NCBI GenBank assembly: GCA_934621665.1
Contig: CAKTUT010000001.1
Coordinates: forward strand, 1 to 36,247
Length of the DNA stretch: 36,247 bases
DNA from: an uncultured Oscillospiraceae bacterium
GTDB taxonomy: Bacteria; Bacillota; Clostridia; Oscillospirales; Oscillospiraceae
Direction of reading: 5' to 3'
Numbering within the stretch: the stretch's first letter is position 1; each line of letters starts with the position of its first letter. Shown here in pieces: positions 28,524 to 36,247 of the stretch. A model generated the notes under the pieces. That model made no database searches, was not told where the DNA came from, and worked only from the letters and a program-made list of their open reading frames with translations. A program made the translations under genes and the position numbers.

Positions 28524-31117
28524 CGTTTGCCTACCCGGAGCAGGAACACGCCGCAATTTCCGCGCTGTCTCTATCGGTTCAGCCGGGCGAGTTTCTGGTG
28601 CTGTGCGGTCCGTCGGGCTGCGGCAAATCGACGCTTCTGCGGCAGCTGAAAACGGCGCTTGCGCCGCATGGCGGACGTTCTGGCGAAATCCTCTTTGACG
28701 GTAGAAAGCTCGACGAGCTGTCCCAGCGCGAACAGGCGGAAAAAATCGGCTTTGTGCAGCAAAGCCCCGAAAATCAGATCGTTACGGATAAGGTCTGGCA
28801 CGAGCTGGCGTTCGGCCTGGAATCTCTCGGCTACGATACGCCGACCATCCGCCGCCGTGTCGCAGAAATGGCGAGCTTCTTTGGTATTCAGACATGGTTT
28901 TATAAAAATGTGACAGAGCTGTCCGGCGGACAAAAGCAGCTGCTCAATCTGGCGGCGGTGATGGTGATGCAGCCAAAGGTGCTGATCCTGGACGAGCCGA
29001 CGAGCCAGCTCGATCCGATTGCCGCGTCGGACTTTCTTGCCACGCTTGGCAAGATTAACCGGGAGCTTGGCACAACGATTATCCTGACTGAACACCGGCT
29101 GGAAGAGGCGTTCGGCTTTGCTTCGCGCGTGGCCGTGATGGACAAGGGGAAACTCCTTTGTACCGGAACGCCCGCTGAGGTTGGTGCGGAGCTGAAAGCC
29201 AGCGGCAGCGGAATGTTCCTTGCCATGCCGGCAGCCATGCGCATCTGGGCGGCAACGGACTCAGGGGCGGCCTGTCCAATCTCCGTCTGCGACGGACGGA
29301 ACTGGCTACTGGATTACGCGAAAACGCATGAACTGCGATCCATTCCGGAAGAAAACGAAAATGCGCCAAATGGTGAAACCGTTGTATCGACGCATGAGCT
29401 CTGGTTTAAGTATGAAAAGGATCTGCCTGATGTGGTAAAAGGCCTGTCGCTGGAGCTTCATAAGGGCGAATTTCTTGCGCTGCTCGGCGGCAACGGCACG
29501 GGCAAGACCACCAGCATGAAGCTGCTGGCGGGGCTGAAAAAGCCGTACCGCGGGGAGCTGCATGTCAGCGGAAGCGTGGGTATGCTGCCGCAGAACCCGC
29601 AGACGCTGTTTGTAAAATCGACGGTACATGAGGATTTGCTTGAGGTTTTGCCAAAGGAGGCGCGCGCATCGGAGCGCCTTGCGCAGGTGAGTGCACTGTG
29701 TCAGCTGCATGAGCTGCTTGACCGTCACCCCTATGACCTGTCCGGCGGTGAACAGCAGCGCGTGGCGCTGGCAAAAATTCTGCTTCTGAATCCCAACATT
29801 TTGCTTCTTGACGAACCGACAAAGGGCTTGGATGCGGAGTTCAAGCAGACGTTCGGTCAGATTCTCCGGACGCTGCAGGCGTCCGGTGTGGCGATTTTGA
29901 TGGTCAGCCACGATATTGATTTCTGTGCCCAGTATGCGGAACACTGCGCGCTGTTTTTTGACGGCAATATCGTCACGGAGGCCGCGCCACGCGCGTTCTT
30001 CTCGGGTAACAGCTTCTATACAACCGCCGCAAACCGTATCGCGCGCGATGTGCTGCCCGAGGCGGTTACGCCGCAGGACGTGATTGCCGCCTGCGGCGGC
30101 ACAGTGGCGGCAGAAGAGCCGCTGAATGCTGCCGTGCAGGCGCTTCCGCAGCTGCAAAAAGCGGCGAGAAGTGAAAAGTTACCGCTGTGGCGAAAGCTTC
30201 TTGCGGGCGTTTCGGGCGCGGTGTCGCTTGTGCTGATGGTGCAGGCGGTGCGCATCACCGATCTCAGTGCGCTTGTCAGTGTGAACGGCCTTTCGTCTAT
30301 GGCGGCAGAGCAGCTCCGGCTGTATGGCGTTTTGATGGCGGCACTTGTCGTGTTTGCGCTGGCAATCGGCCGCAGAAGCGAAGCGCCAGCGAGACTGGCC
30401 GCGCCGCACGGAAAGAAAAAGCTGCAAAAACGAACCATAGCGGCAACGGTTTTGATTTTACTGCTCATTCCACTGACACTGCTTGTGGGCGTTCGCTGCT
30501 TTGGCGGGCGGAAATATTATCTGACGTCGCTGCTGATTTTATTGGAGTGCATGCTGCCGTTTTTCCTGATCTTTGAGGGCAGAAAGCCGCAGGCGTGGGA
30601 GCTTGTCCTGATTGCGGTGCTTGTCGCGCTGAACGTGGCCGGGCGTGCGGCGTTTTTCATGCTGCCGGAATTTAAGCCGGTGGTTGCCATGACGATTCTG
30701 GCGGGTGTGGCCTTTGGCGGCGAGACGGGATTCCTGGTTGGTGCGATGACGATGCTGGTGTCCAATATACTCTTTTCGCAAGGACCGTGGACACCGTGGC
30801 AGATGTTCTCAATGGGGCTGATCGGTTGGCTGGCGGGCGTGCTCTACCGCAAGGGCGTTTTGCGCCGCGGGAGGCTGAGCCTTTGCATTTTCGGTGTGCT
30901 GGCCTCAACTGTGCTCTACGGTGGGATTATGAACCCGGCCTCCGCTATTATGTGGGCACAGGAAATTAACTGGAGTATTCTTTTAACCTATTACGTGACC
31001 GGTATCCCAGTTGATCTGGTGCGCGCGGTGGCCACGTTCTTCTTCCTGTGGCTGGGCGCAGAGCCGATGCTGGAAAAGCTGGATCGCATCAAGACAAAAT
31101 ACGGCCTTGCAGAGTGA
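28496..31117 (+). CDS. Fused ECF transporter: two ATPase domains plus CbrT-like S component
   Basis: One 873-residue polypeptide holds all non-EcfT parts of an ECF transporter. ATPase 1 has Walker A GPSGCGKST at 38-46, signature LSGGQ near 142 and Walker B VLILDEPTSQLDP. ATPase 2 has Walker A GGNGTGKTT at about 331-339, signature LSGGE near 415 and ILLLDEPTKGLDA. From about 562 on is a membrane domain with the CbrT-type S-component marks GRAAFFMLPEFKPVVAM and SQGPWTPWQMF (about 762). CbrT is the S component for cobalamin and cobinamide. GTG 28496 is chosen for its GGAGGGAGGAG site. Fusing both ATPases to the vitamin-specific S unit implies a dedicated rather than shared transporter. Confidence 0.9.
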   Translation: MEVFTIRNLTFAYPEQEHAAISALSLSVQPGEFLVLCGPSGCGKSTLLRQLKTALAPHGGRSGEILFDGRKLDELSQREQAEKIGFVQQSPENQIVTDKVWHELAFGLESLGYDTPTIRRRVAEMASFFGIQTWFYKNVTELSGGQKQLLNLAAVMVMQPKVLILDEPTSQLDPIAASDFLATLGKINRELGTTIILTEHRLEEAFGFASRVAVMDKGKLLCTGTPAEVGAELKASGSGMFLAMPAAMRIWAATDSGAACPISVCDGRNWLLDYAKTHELRSIPEENENAPNGETVVSTHELWFKYEKDLPDVVKGLSLELHKGEFLALLGGNGTGKTTSMKLLAGLKKPYRGELHVSGSVGMLPQNPQTLFVKSTVHEDLLEVLPKEARASERLAQVSALCQLHELLDRHPYDLSGGEQQRVALAKILLLNPNILLLDEPTKGLDAEFKQTFGQILRTLQASGVAILMVSHDIDFCAQYAEHCALFFDGNIVTEAAPRAFFSGNSFYTTAANRIARDVLPEAVTPQDVIAACGGTVAAEEPLNAAVQALPQLQKAARSEKLPLWRKLLAGVSGAVSLVLMVQAVRITDLSALVSVNGLSSMAAEQLRLYGVLMAALVVFALAIGRRSEAPARLAAPHGKKKLQKRTIAATVLILLLIPLTLLVGVRCFGGRKYYLTSLLILLECMLPFFLIFEGRKPQAWELVLIAVLVALNVAGRAAFFMLPEFKPVVAMTILAGVAFGGETGFLVGAMTMLVSNILFSQGPWTPWQMFSMGLIGWLAGVLYRKGVLRRGRLSLCIFGVLASTVLYGGIMNPASAIMWAQEINWSILLTYYVTGIPVDLVRAVATFFFLWLGAEPMLEKLDRIKTKYGLAE

Positions 31118-31139
31118 GCGCGCAGCGCGGAGGACAATC

Positions 31140-32204
31140 ATGGATTTTAAAAAGCTGAATGAACAGATTTTGCCGCTCGACGCGGCGGTGGGCGCGCACG
31201 CCAAGGCACACTGGGACGGCATTGCAAAGCCACTGGCGGGACTTGGCGTACTGGAGGAGCTGGTGATAAAAATCGCGGCGCTGACAGGTGATGAAAATGT
31301 GCAGATCGCGCCGCGCGCGGTGCTGGTCATGTGTGCCGATAACGGCGTGGTGGCTGAGGGCGTGACGCAGACCGACGCATCGGTTACGGCGCAGATGGCG
31401 GGACAGATTCTGCAAAAGCGCTCATCCGTGTGCCGGATGGCCGCGGCTGTGGGCGCGGACACTGAGCCGTATGACATGGGAATGCTGTGCCGTGTCGCCG
31501 GTGTGCATGGATGCCACATTGCGGATGGAACGAAAAATATGACACGGCAGCCTGCCATGACGCGCGAGGAAGCCGAAAAGGCCATCGAGGCCGGAATGGT
31601 GCTTGTGCGCGAGTACCGCGACAGGGGCTATCGTCTGCTTGCCACGGGCGAAATGGGCATCGGCAATACAACGACGTCAAGCGCCGTTGCGTCGGTGCTT
31701 CTGGATATGCCGGTTGAAGCGGTGACAGGGCGCGGCGCGGGATTGAGCGACGCGGGACTTGCGCGGAAGATTGACGCAATTCACCGTGCGATTGACTGCA
31801 ATCAGCCCGATGCGGGCGACGCGCTGGACGTGCTGGCAAAGCTCGGCGGTTTTGACATCGCGGGGATGACCGGCATGTTTCTTGGCGGTGCGCTTTACCG
31901 CGTGCCGGTGCTGATTGACGGCTTTATCAGCTCGATTGCCGCGCTGATTGCCGCGCGGCTGTGCCCGAATGCCGTGTGCGCCATGCTGGCAAGCCACTGC
32001 TCGGCAGAGCCCGCCGCGCAAAAGGTATTGCAGAAGCTTGGCGTGCGCGCTGTCATTGACGCGGACTTGAAGCTTGGCGAGGGAACAGGCGCAGTGTGCA
32101 TGATGCCGCTGCTGGACATGGCGCTTTCAGTCTATCACGGCTCGGCGGCGTTCAGTGAGACCGGCGTTGCGCAATACACCGTGCAAGAGGGCGACCGGCG
32201 ATGA
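31140..32204 (+). CDS. cobT: Nicotinate-nucleotide-dimethylbenzimidazole phosphoribosyltransferase CobT
   Basis: CobT makes alpha-ribazole phosphate from nicotinate mononucleotide and a lower-ligand base, activating the base for the nucleotide loop of B12. The 354-residue protein has the catalytic Glu314 in LGEGTGAV, plus MCADNGVVAEGV, TGEMGIGNTTTSSAV and GRGAGLSDAGLARK, all conserved. Length is normal. ATG 31140 follows CGGAGGA; the stop overlaps cobU (ATGA). No BluB gene for making dimethylbenzimidazole is in the window, so the base is probably taken up or made elsewhere. Confidence 0.95.
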   Translation: MDFKKLNEQILPLDAAVGAHAKAHWDGIAKPLAGLGVLEELVIKIAALTGDENVQIAPRAVLVMCADNGVVAEGVTQTDASVTAQMAGQILQKRSSVCRMAAAVGADTEPYDMGMLCRVAGVHGCHIADGTKNMTRQPAMTREEAEKAIEAGMVLVREYRDRGYRLLATGEMGIGNTTTSSAVASVLLDMPVEAVTGRGAGLSDAGLARKIDAIHRAIDCNQPDAGDALDVLAKLGGFDIAGMTGMFLGGALYRVPVLIDGFISSIAALIAARLCPNAVCAMLASHCSAEPAAQKVLQKLGVRAVIDADLKLGEGTGAVCMMPLLDMALSVYHGSAAFSETGVAQYTVQEGDRR

Positions 32205-32728
32205 TGATTCTGCTGACCGGCGGCTCTGGCTGCGGGAAAAGCAAGTTTGCAGAGTCGCTCTGCATGAAGCTGCCGCTGCCGCGCTATTATCTGGCAGCCA
32301 TGCGTCCCTATGGACCGGGCGGGCAGGAAAAGGTGGCGCGCCACCGCGAAATGCGTGCCGGAAAGGGCTTTGAGACGATTGAGCGCTATACGTCGCTTGA
32401 CACGCTGCGTCTTGAATCGCCGGACGGTACGGTACTTTTGGAGTGCATCTGCAACCTGACGGCAAACGAGATGTTTGACGAAACCGGAAATGAGTCCGAC
32501 CCGGTTGCGCGCGTGCTGGATGGCGTAGAGGCAATGCAGAAGCAGTGCCGGACGCTGATTGTCATTACAAATGACGTGGGAAGCGACTGCGAGGACTATT
32601 CCGACTCTACGCAGCGCTATATCGCGGCGCTTGGCAAAATCAACGCCGCACTTGCCGCGCAGGCCGACACAGTGTGTGAGCTTGTGTGCGGAATTCCGAT
32701 TGTACTGAAAGGAGCGCTGCCGGAATGA
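32201..32728 (+). CDS. cobU: Adenosylcobinamide kinase / adenosylcobinamide-phosphate guanylyltransferase CobU
   Basis: CobU phosphorylates adenosylcobinamide and then adds GMP to make AdoCbi-GDP. The 175-residue protein has the P-loop GGSGCGKS at 7-14, ARHREMRAG with the guanylation-site histidine at 48 followed by FETIE, and a VITNDVGSD block in place of the usual SNEVG. The end AALAAQADTVCELVCGIPIVLKG is typical. ATG 32201 overlaps the cobT stop. All residues needed for both steps seem present. Confidence 0.9.
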   Translation: MMILLTGGSGCGKSKFAESLCMKLPLPRYYLAAMRPYGPGGQEKVARHREMRAGKGFETIERYTSLDTLRLESPDGTVLLECICNLTANEMFDETGNESDPVARVLDGVEAMQKQCRTLIVITNDVGSDCEDYSDSTQRYIAALGKINAALAAQADTVCELVCGIPIVLKGALPE

Positions 32729-33504
32729 AAGACGTTCTTCGCTCGGCTGCAATGACGTTTACGATGTTCTCTGCGCTGCCCATGGTGCGCGTAGAGTGGA
32801 AGAAAGAAAATATGCGCTATATGCTGGCATGTCTGCCGCTGGTGGGGCTGGTGATTGCGCTGGCGCTTTGGGCGTGGCAGGCGCTTTGCGCTGCGCTGTC
32901 GTTCAGTACGCTTTTTTACGCGGCGGGACTGACGCTGCTGCCAGTGCTGCTTTCGGGCGGGATTCACATGGACGGCTTCTGCGATACGGTGGATGCGCTG
33001 TCAAGCCACGCTGAGCCCGCGCGCAAGCGTGAAATTCTGAAAGATTCGCACGCGGGCGCGTTTGCAATTATCTTCACGGTGGTCTACTTTGTGGCGCTGG
33101 TTGCGCTGTGCGCCGAGACAAACTGCACGCGCTCGGCGGTGTGGATGCTCGGATTACACCAGATGATGGCGCGCGCGGTTGGCGCGGCGGCTTCCGTCTG
33201 CTTCCCAGGCTCTACACAGACCGGTCTGCTTGCGTCATTCCGCGACGCGGCGGCGCGGCGGTCGGCCATTGTGCTGTTTGTATGGATGGCGGCCTGTGCA
33301 GCGGCAATGATCGCGCTTTCGCCGGTAGGCGGCTGTGCGGCGACGGCGGCAGCGGGGCTTGGTATGTGGTATGTTTACCGGATGTCGCGGCGTGAGTTTG
33401 GCGGGATGTCCGGCGATTTGGCGGGATTTTTGATCACAAGCGCCGGCGCGGCGATGCTGCTGGCGCAGGTGGCGGCAGAAAGGATGGCTGCGGTATGGTT
33501 CTGA
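32725..33504 (+). CDS. cobS: Adenosylcobinamide-GDP ribazoletransferase (cobalamin synthase) CobS
   Basis: CobS joins AdoCbi-GDP to alpha-ribazole or alpha-ribazole phosphate in the membrane, the last step of B12 assembly. The 259-residue membrane protein has the metal-binding motif HMDGFCDTVDALSS (Asp83 region) and REILKDSHAGAFAII, both diagnostic. ATG 32725 overlaps the cobU stop, and its end overlaps the next gene by 10 bp. Confidence 0.93.
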   Translation: MKDVLRSAAMTFTMFSALPMVRVEWKKENMRYMLACLPLVGLVIALALWAWQALCAALSFSTLFYAAGLTLLPVLLSGGIHMDGFCDTVDALSSHAEPARKREILKDSHAGAFAIIFTVVYFVALVALCAETNCTRSAVWMLGLHQMMARAVGAAASVCFPGSTQTGLLASFRDAAARRSAIVLFVWMAACAAAMIALSPVGGCAATAAAGLGMWYVYRMSRREFGGMSGDLAGFLITSAGAAMLLAQVAAERMAAVWF

Positions 33505-33860
33505 TTGTTGGCGGCGAGGGCTCGGGCAAGCGCACGTTTGCGCAGAGCCTTGGGTACGCGCCGGAGGAAATTGCCGACGGCGTGTTGGATGCGCGTCCGT
33601 GCGTGTGCCATGTGGAAAAGCTGGTGTTTGCCGACGCGGCGAACGCGCCGAAGCTGCTGCCTGAGCTTTTACAAAAGCAGGTGGTTATCTGCTGCGAGGT
33701 GGGCAGCGGCGTGATTCCGGCAAACTATGAGACGCGTCTTGCACGCGAGACGGTGGGACGGCTTTGCACGCGCCTTGCACAGCAGGCCGACTGTGTGGTG
33801 CGCATGGTGTGCGGCATCCCGACGGTTCTGAAAGGAGCGCTTCCATGCGGCTGCTGCTGA
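33495..33860 (+). CDS. Truncated second CobU-like protein
   Basis: This 121-residue protein keeps the CobU N-terminal P-loop (VGGEGSGKR at 5-13) and the C-terminal half (VVICCEVGSGVIP at 63-75; RLCTRLAQQADCVVRMVCGIPTVLKG). It lacks about 50 residues in the middle, including the A-R-H-R guanylation histidine; a lone His39 lies elsewhere. It follows CobS and overlaps CobC by 16 bp, so it is translated. It may be a one-activity kinase, a regulatory partner of the full CobU, or a decaying copy. Note that its VICCEVGSGVIP is closer to canonical CobU than the matching part of the full-length gene, so the two could complement each other (speculation). Confidence 0.8.
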   Translation: MVLIVGGEGSGKRTFAQSLGYAPEEIADGVLDARPCVCHVEKLVFADAANAPKLLPELLQKQVVICCEVGSGVIPANYETRLARETVGRLCTRLAQQADCVVRMVCGIPTVLKGALPCGCC

Positions 33861-34459
33861 TTCGTCATGCGCAGACGGCGGGCAATCTGGCACACCGCTA
33901 TATCGGCGCGACGGATGAGCCGCTTTGCCCGCTTGGCGAGCAGACGGCGCGTGATGCTGCGCCCGTGCGGCCACCGGATACCGTGTATGTCACGATGATG
34001 CGCCGCACACAGCAGACAGCGAAAATTCTCTTTCCAACGGCGCGGCAGATTATCGTGCCGGGGCTGCGGGAGATGGATTTCGGTGCGTTTGAGGGAAAAA
34101 ACTACGAAGAGATGGCGCATGACGCAGCTTATCGCGCATGGGTAGACGGCGGCTGCCTGGGCATGTGTCCCGGCGGCGAGAGCCGCGCAGCATTCTGCGC
34201 GCGCGTGTGCGAAGCGTTTACGGCGCTGATGCGGGAATGGCTGGCGGCAGGTACGGAAAGCGCCGTGCTGGTTGTGCACGGCGGGACGATTATGGCGCTG
34301 TTGTCCAGCCTTGCGCGGCCGGAGATCGACTATTACGCGGCGGGCGTTGGCAATTGCTGCGGCGTTTCGTGTACGCTTTTAGCGGATGCGGATGGAAAAC
34401 CGGCGCTGCTTGATGTAAGAAAGCTGGATGCGCTTTCACAGTGGGAGGAGAAGGCTTGA
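33845..34459 (+). CDS. cobC: Histidine-phosphatase family, CobC-like alpha-ribazole phosphatase
   Basis: The 204-residue enzyme has the catalytic LIRHAQTAGN with phospho-histidine near residue 8, the GLREMDFGAFEGKNYEEM block with the acid/base glutamate, and VVHGGTIMALL with the second histidine. This is the phosphoglycerate-mutase-like fold. CobC removes phosphate from alpha-ribazole phosphate or adenosylcobalamin phosphate. The assignment to CobC rests largely on its place after cobT/cobU/cobS. ATG 33845 follows AAAGGAG. Confidence 0.85.
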   Translation: MRLLLIRHAQTAGNLAHRYIGATDEPLCPLGEQTARDAAPVRPPDTVYVTMMRRTQQTAKILFPTARQIIVPGLREMDFGAFEGKNYEEMAHDAAYRAWVDGGCLGMCPGGESRAAFCARVCEAFTALMREWLAAGTESAVLVVHGGTIMALLSSLARPEIDYYAAGVGNCCGVSCTLLADADGKPALLDVRKLDALSQWEEKA

Positions 34460-35418
34460 AAGTTCAGTTTAACCTGACGACCAGCGAATGTGACCTGAAC
34501 CGCTATCGCGACCGCGCGGATTTTGAAACGATGCTGCGCGGCTTTGACGGCGTAGAGCTGATGTGGATGGGCGACGATACACGCGGAATTGTTCCGCCAG
34601 AGCGCGTGGTGGGATTTCATATGCGCTGCGCGCAGTACTGGCTGGACTTTTGGGGCGGCGATCTGGATGCGTGCGTGAAAGAGCTTGGTTCGATGGAGAA
34701 TGTGTGTGCGATGTATGGCGGCGATACGCGCGAGGCGCTGATTGCACACTATCGCGCGGAGCTTGCGCGCGCAAAGGCATATGGTGCGGAGTATGTGGTG
34801 TTCCACGTGTCAGATTCCGGTATTGCGGACACGCTGCGCGGCGTCTACCGTCATACGGACGAGGCGGTCATTGACGCGTCATGCGTACTTTTGAATGCGG
34901 TATTTGACGGCGAGACAGACGCACCCGCGCTGCTGCTGGAAAATCTGTGGGAACCGGGGCTGACGTTTACACGCCCGGAAATGACGGCGCGGCTGCTGGA
35001 CGGTGTGGCGTATCCGAATAAGGGTCTGCTGCTGGATACCGGTCACCTGATGCACACAAACGCGTCGCTTCGCACGCAGGAGGAGGCAATCATCTATATC
35101 CGGCAGATGCTGGCGGCGCACGGCGCGCTTGCAAAGCAGATTCGCGGCGTGCATCTGCACCAGTCGCTGACCGGCGCGTATATGATGCGCGTGCGGAAAA
35201 ATCCGCCGGTGCTTCCGGCGGACGCAATGGCGCGCTCGGCACTTTTGTTTGAATATGTGTTCCGTGTTGACCGCCATCTGCCGTTTACGTGTCCCGGTGT
35301 GCGCGAGCTTGTGGAGGAGATTGAGCCGGAATATGTGACGTTTGAGTTTATTTCATCCACGCGGCTTCAGCACCGGCGGATGCTGAACCGCCAGATGCGC
35401 GCGATGGGGATGCTGTAG
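34456..35418 (+). CDS. Xylose-isomerase-like TIM-barrel protein (sugar phosphate isomerase/epimerase family)
   Basis: The 320-residue protein has the layout of the AP-endonuclease-2/xylose-isomerase-like barrel: VQFNLTTSE at the first strand, YVVFHVSDSG, LLLENLWEPG with a metal-ligand Glu near 162, GLLLDTGHLMH with Asp194 and His197, GVHLHQS near 230, and VTFEFI at the last strand. The residues fit a divalent-metal site. TTG 34456 is chosen because GGGAGGAG precedes it by 5 bases and it shares TTGA with the cobC stop. It is the last gene of the B12 operon. No B12 step known to me uses this fold, so its role is open. Confidence 0.82.
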   Translation: MKVQFNLTTSECDLNRYRDRADFETMLRGFDGVELMWMGDDTRGIVPPERVVGFHMRCAQYWLDFWGGDLDACVKELGSMENVCAMYGGDTREALIAHYRAELARAKAYGAEYVVFHVSDSGIADTLRGVYRHTDEAVIDASCVLLNAVFDGETDAPALLLENLWEPGLTFTRPEMTARLLDGVAYPNKGLLLDTGHLMHTNASLRTQEEAIIYIRQMLAAHGALAKQIRGVHLHQSLTGAYMMRVRKNPPVLPADAMARSALLFEYVFRVDRHLPFTCPGVRELVEEIEPEYVTFEFISSTRLQHRRMLNRQMRAMGML

Positions 35419-35425
35419 GTTTTTC

Positions 35426-35454
35426 TTGCGAAAGCCCGGGGCGGATGGTATAAT
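35426..35454 (+). promoter_or_regulatory. Promoter of the TetR-family gene
   Basis: TTGCGA (35426-35431) and a perfect TATAAT (35449-35454) are separated by 17 bp, starting only 8 bp after the B12 operon's last stop codon. No terminator lies between, so read-through from the B12 operon is possible. Confidence 0.75.
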
Positions 35455-35486
35455 CCAGGCAGATACGCACAGATCGGAGGTACTGC

Positions 35487-36056
35487 ATGGCGAACTTTAC
35501 CAAGCAGGCGATTAAAACGTCATTTTTGAAGCTGCTGAATGAAAAGCCGCTCAACAAAATTACAGTGCGCGATATTGTGGAGGACTGCGGCATCAACCGC
35601 AACTCGTTCTACTATCACTTTCAGGATATCCCCGCGCTGCTGGGCGAGATCATCGCCGAGCAGACCGAGCAGATGATTCGCGAATATCCGACGGTGGAAT
35701 CCATTGAGCAGTGCTTTGAGGCAGCGTTTCGGTTTGCACGGGAAAACCGCCGTGCAGTGATGCATATCTACGACTCGGTCAGCCGCAACGAATTTACGGC
35801 GGGGGCACTCAAGCTCTGCGGTCATGTGGTAAGACGCTATGTGTGCTCACTGGATATTGCAGCATTGCCGGAGTTTGACCGCGAAAGCCTGATTCGCGCC
35901 ATCAAATGCCAGCTGTATGGCATGTTTGTGGACTGGATTACGTCCGGGATGGACGATATGGTTTATCACCAGCTTCAGCGCGGCATCATGATGTGGCAAG
36001 GTGTCCCCGAGCGGCTTGCGCGCAGCGAGATAGACAATTCGGACAAAAATGTCTGA
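35487..36056 (+). CDS. TetR/AcrR-family transcriptional regulator
   Basis: The 189-residue protein has an N-terminal TetR helix-turn-helix (KQAIKTSFLKLLNEKPLNKITVRDIVEDCGINRNSFYYHF) and a C-terminal helical ligand domain. The short HTH and the C-terminal pattern (LYGMFVDWITSGM) resemble DhaS/TetR_C_8-type regulators. It has its own promoter. The target is unknown; the neighbouring B12 operon is a positional candidate only. Confidence 0.9.
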   Translation: MANFTKQAIKTSFLKLLNEKPLNKITVRDIVEDCGINRNSFYYHFQDIPALLGEIIAEQTEQMIREYPTVESIEQCFEAAFRFARENRRAVMHIYDSVSRNEFTAGALKLCGHVVRRYVCSLDIAALPEFDRESLIRAIKCQLYGMFVDWITSGMDDMVYHQLQRGIMMWQGVPERLARSEIDNSDKNV

Positions 36057-36072
36057 ATTTCAGCTAGATTTT

Positions 36073-36106
36073 ACCGGCTGCCCAAGTTTTGGTCAGCCGG
36101 TTTTTT
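36073..36106 (+). terminator. Intrinsic terminator after the TetR gene
   Basis: ACCGGCTG pairs with CAGCCGGT and the inner CC with GG, followed by a run of six T residues. Confidence 0.85.
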
Positions 36107-36247
36107 CTGCCCATTCTCATTTTTTCGCTGGGTGGGTATACTAGGGTGTATCTGAAAACTCCAAACGCACCCGGACAGCGGGCCTTTTTGCGGTGTGCCG
36201 CGCCATTTTTCCTTGAAATACGTCAGTATTCCTACGAAAAAATGTCT
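36107..36247. other. Non-coding right edge
   Basis: No open frame of useful size is seen. TATACT (36137-36142) with TTCTCA 17 bp upstream could be a weak plus-strand promoter. The GC-rich patch around 36180-36210 can form a small GCGG/CCGC stem. It may be the leader of a gene that lies beyond the window. Confidence 0.4.

Noticed and set aside
1..36247. CRISPR array, tRNA, rRNA, insertion sequence or prophage genes
   Set aside because: I saw no regular spacer-repeat array, no tRNA-like T-arm with cloverleaf, and no transposase or integrase motif. This is by eye, not by a dedicated search.

Overview
The window looks like chromosomal DNA from a GC-rich, anaerobic Gram-positive bacterium of the class Clostridia, most likely an Oscillospiraceae/Ruminococcaceae-type gut commensal. 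The reasons are strong GGAGG-type ribosome binding sites, TTGACA/TATAAT promoters, a YtrA-type GntR/ABC-2 operon, lipobox lipoproteins, several Fe-S proteins, hydrogenase-type nickel maturation genes and an ECF-type vitamin transporter. Genus assignment is inference. Genes are dense and often translationally coupled (ATGA, GTGA and TTGA overlaps). I found no tRNA, rRNA, CRISPR array, transposase or phage gene.

Left part (1-16.8 kb), mostly housekeeping: the end of a GNAT acetyltransferase; mutY (-); an operon of a HAD-IIA phosphatase, an MFS transporter and a glycerophosphodiester phosphodiesterase; a DEDDh exonuclease (-); an amidase with an SH3 domain; hypB, a 942-residue Fe-S/flavin oxidoreductase and hypA in one operon; a GntR/ABC ATPase/ABC-2 permease operon (-); a topoisomerase-type zinc-finger protein with truA; trmO (-); a greA-family gene with a TRIC/UPF0126 membrane protein; a DUF1294 protein (-); and a lipoprotein.

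Middle part (16.8-25.6 kb): a 4Fe-4S protein and a small zinc-ribbon protein are divergent from a Crp/Fnr regulator. Next come an ECF-like sigma factor with its membrane anti-sigma-like partner (-), an OmpR-type response regulator with its histidine kinase, and a four-gene glycolipid/phospholipid operon (CrtO-like acyltransferase, MGDG-synthase-type glycosyltransferase, PAP2 enzyme, diacylglycerol-kinase-type lipid kinase).

Right part (25.7-35.4 kb), the most interesting region: one long, almost gapless cobalamin (B12) operon. A roughly 400-nt leader resembling a divergent cobalamin riboswitch ends in an intrinsic terminator. It precedes two lipoproteins that together look like the two domains of animal intrinsic factor/transcobalamin: an alpha-helical repeat protein and a DUF4430 protein. 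After these come EcfT, then one polypeptide fusing two ECF ATPases to a CbrT-like substrate-binding component. Cobinamide salvage and nucleotide-loop assembly genes follow (cobT, cobU, cobS, a truncated second CobU-like gene, a cobC-like phosphatase), then a xylose-isomerase-like TIM-barrel protein of unknown role. My reading is a surface B12-capture device made of two separate lipoproteins, feeding a fused ECF transporter and then salvage enzymes. A TetR-family regulator with its own promoter closes the window.
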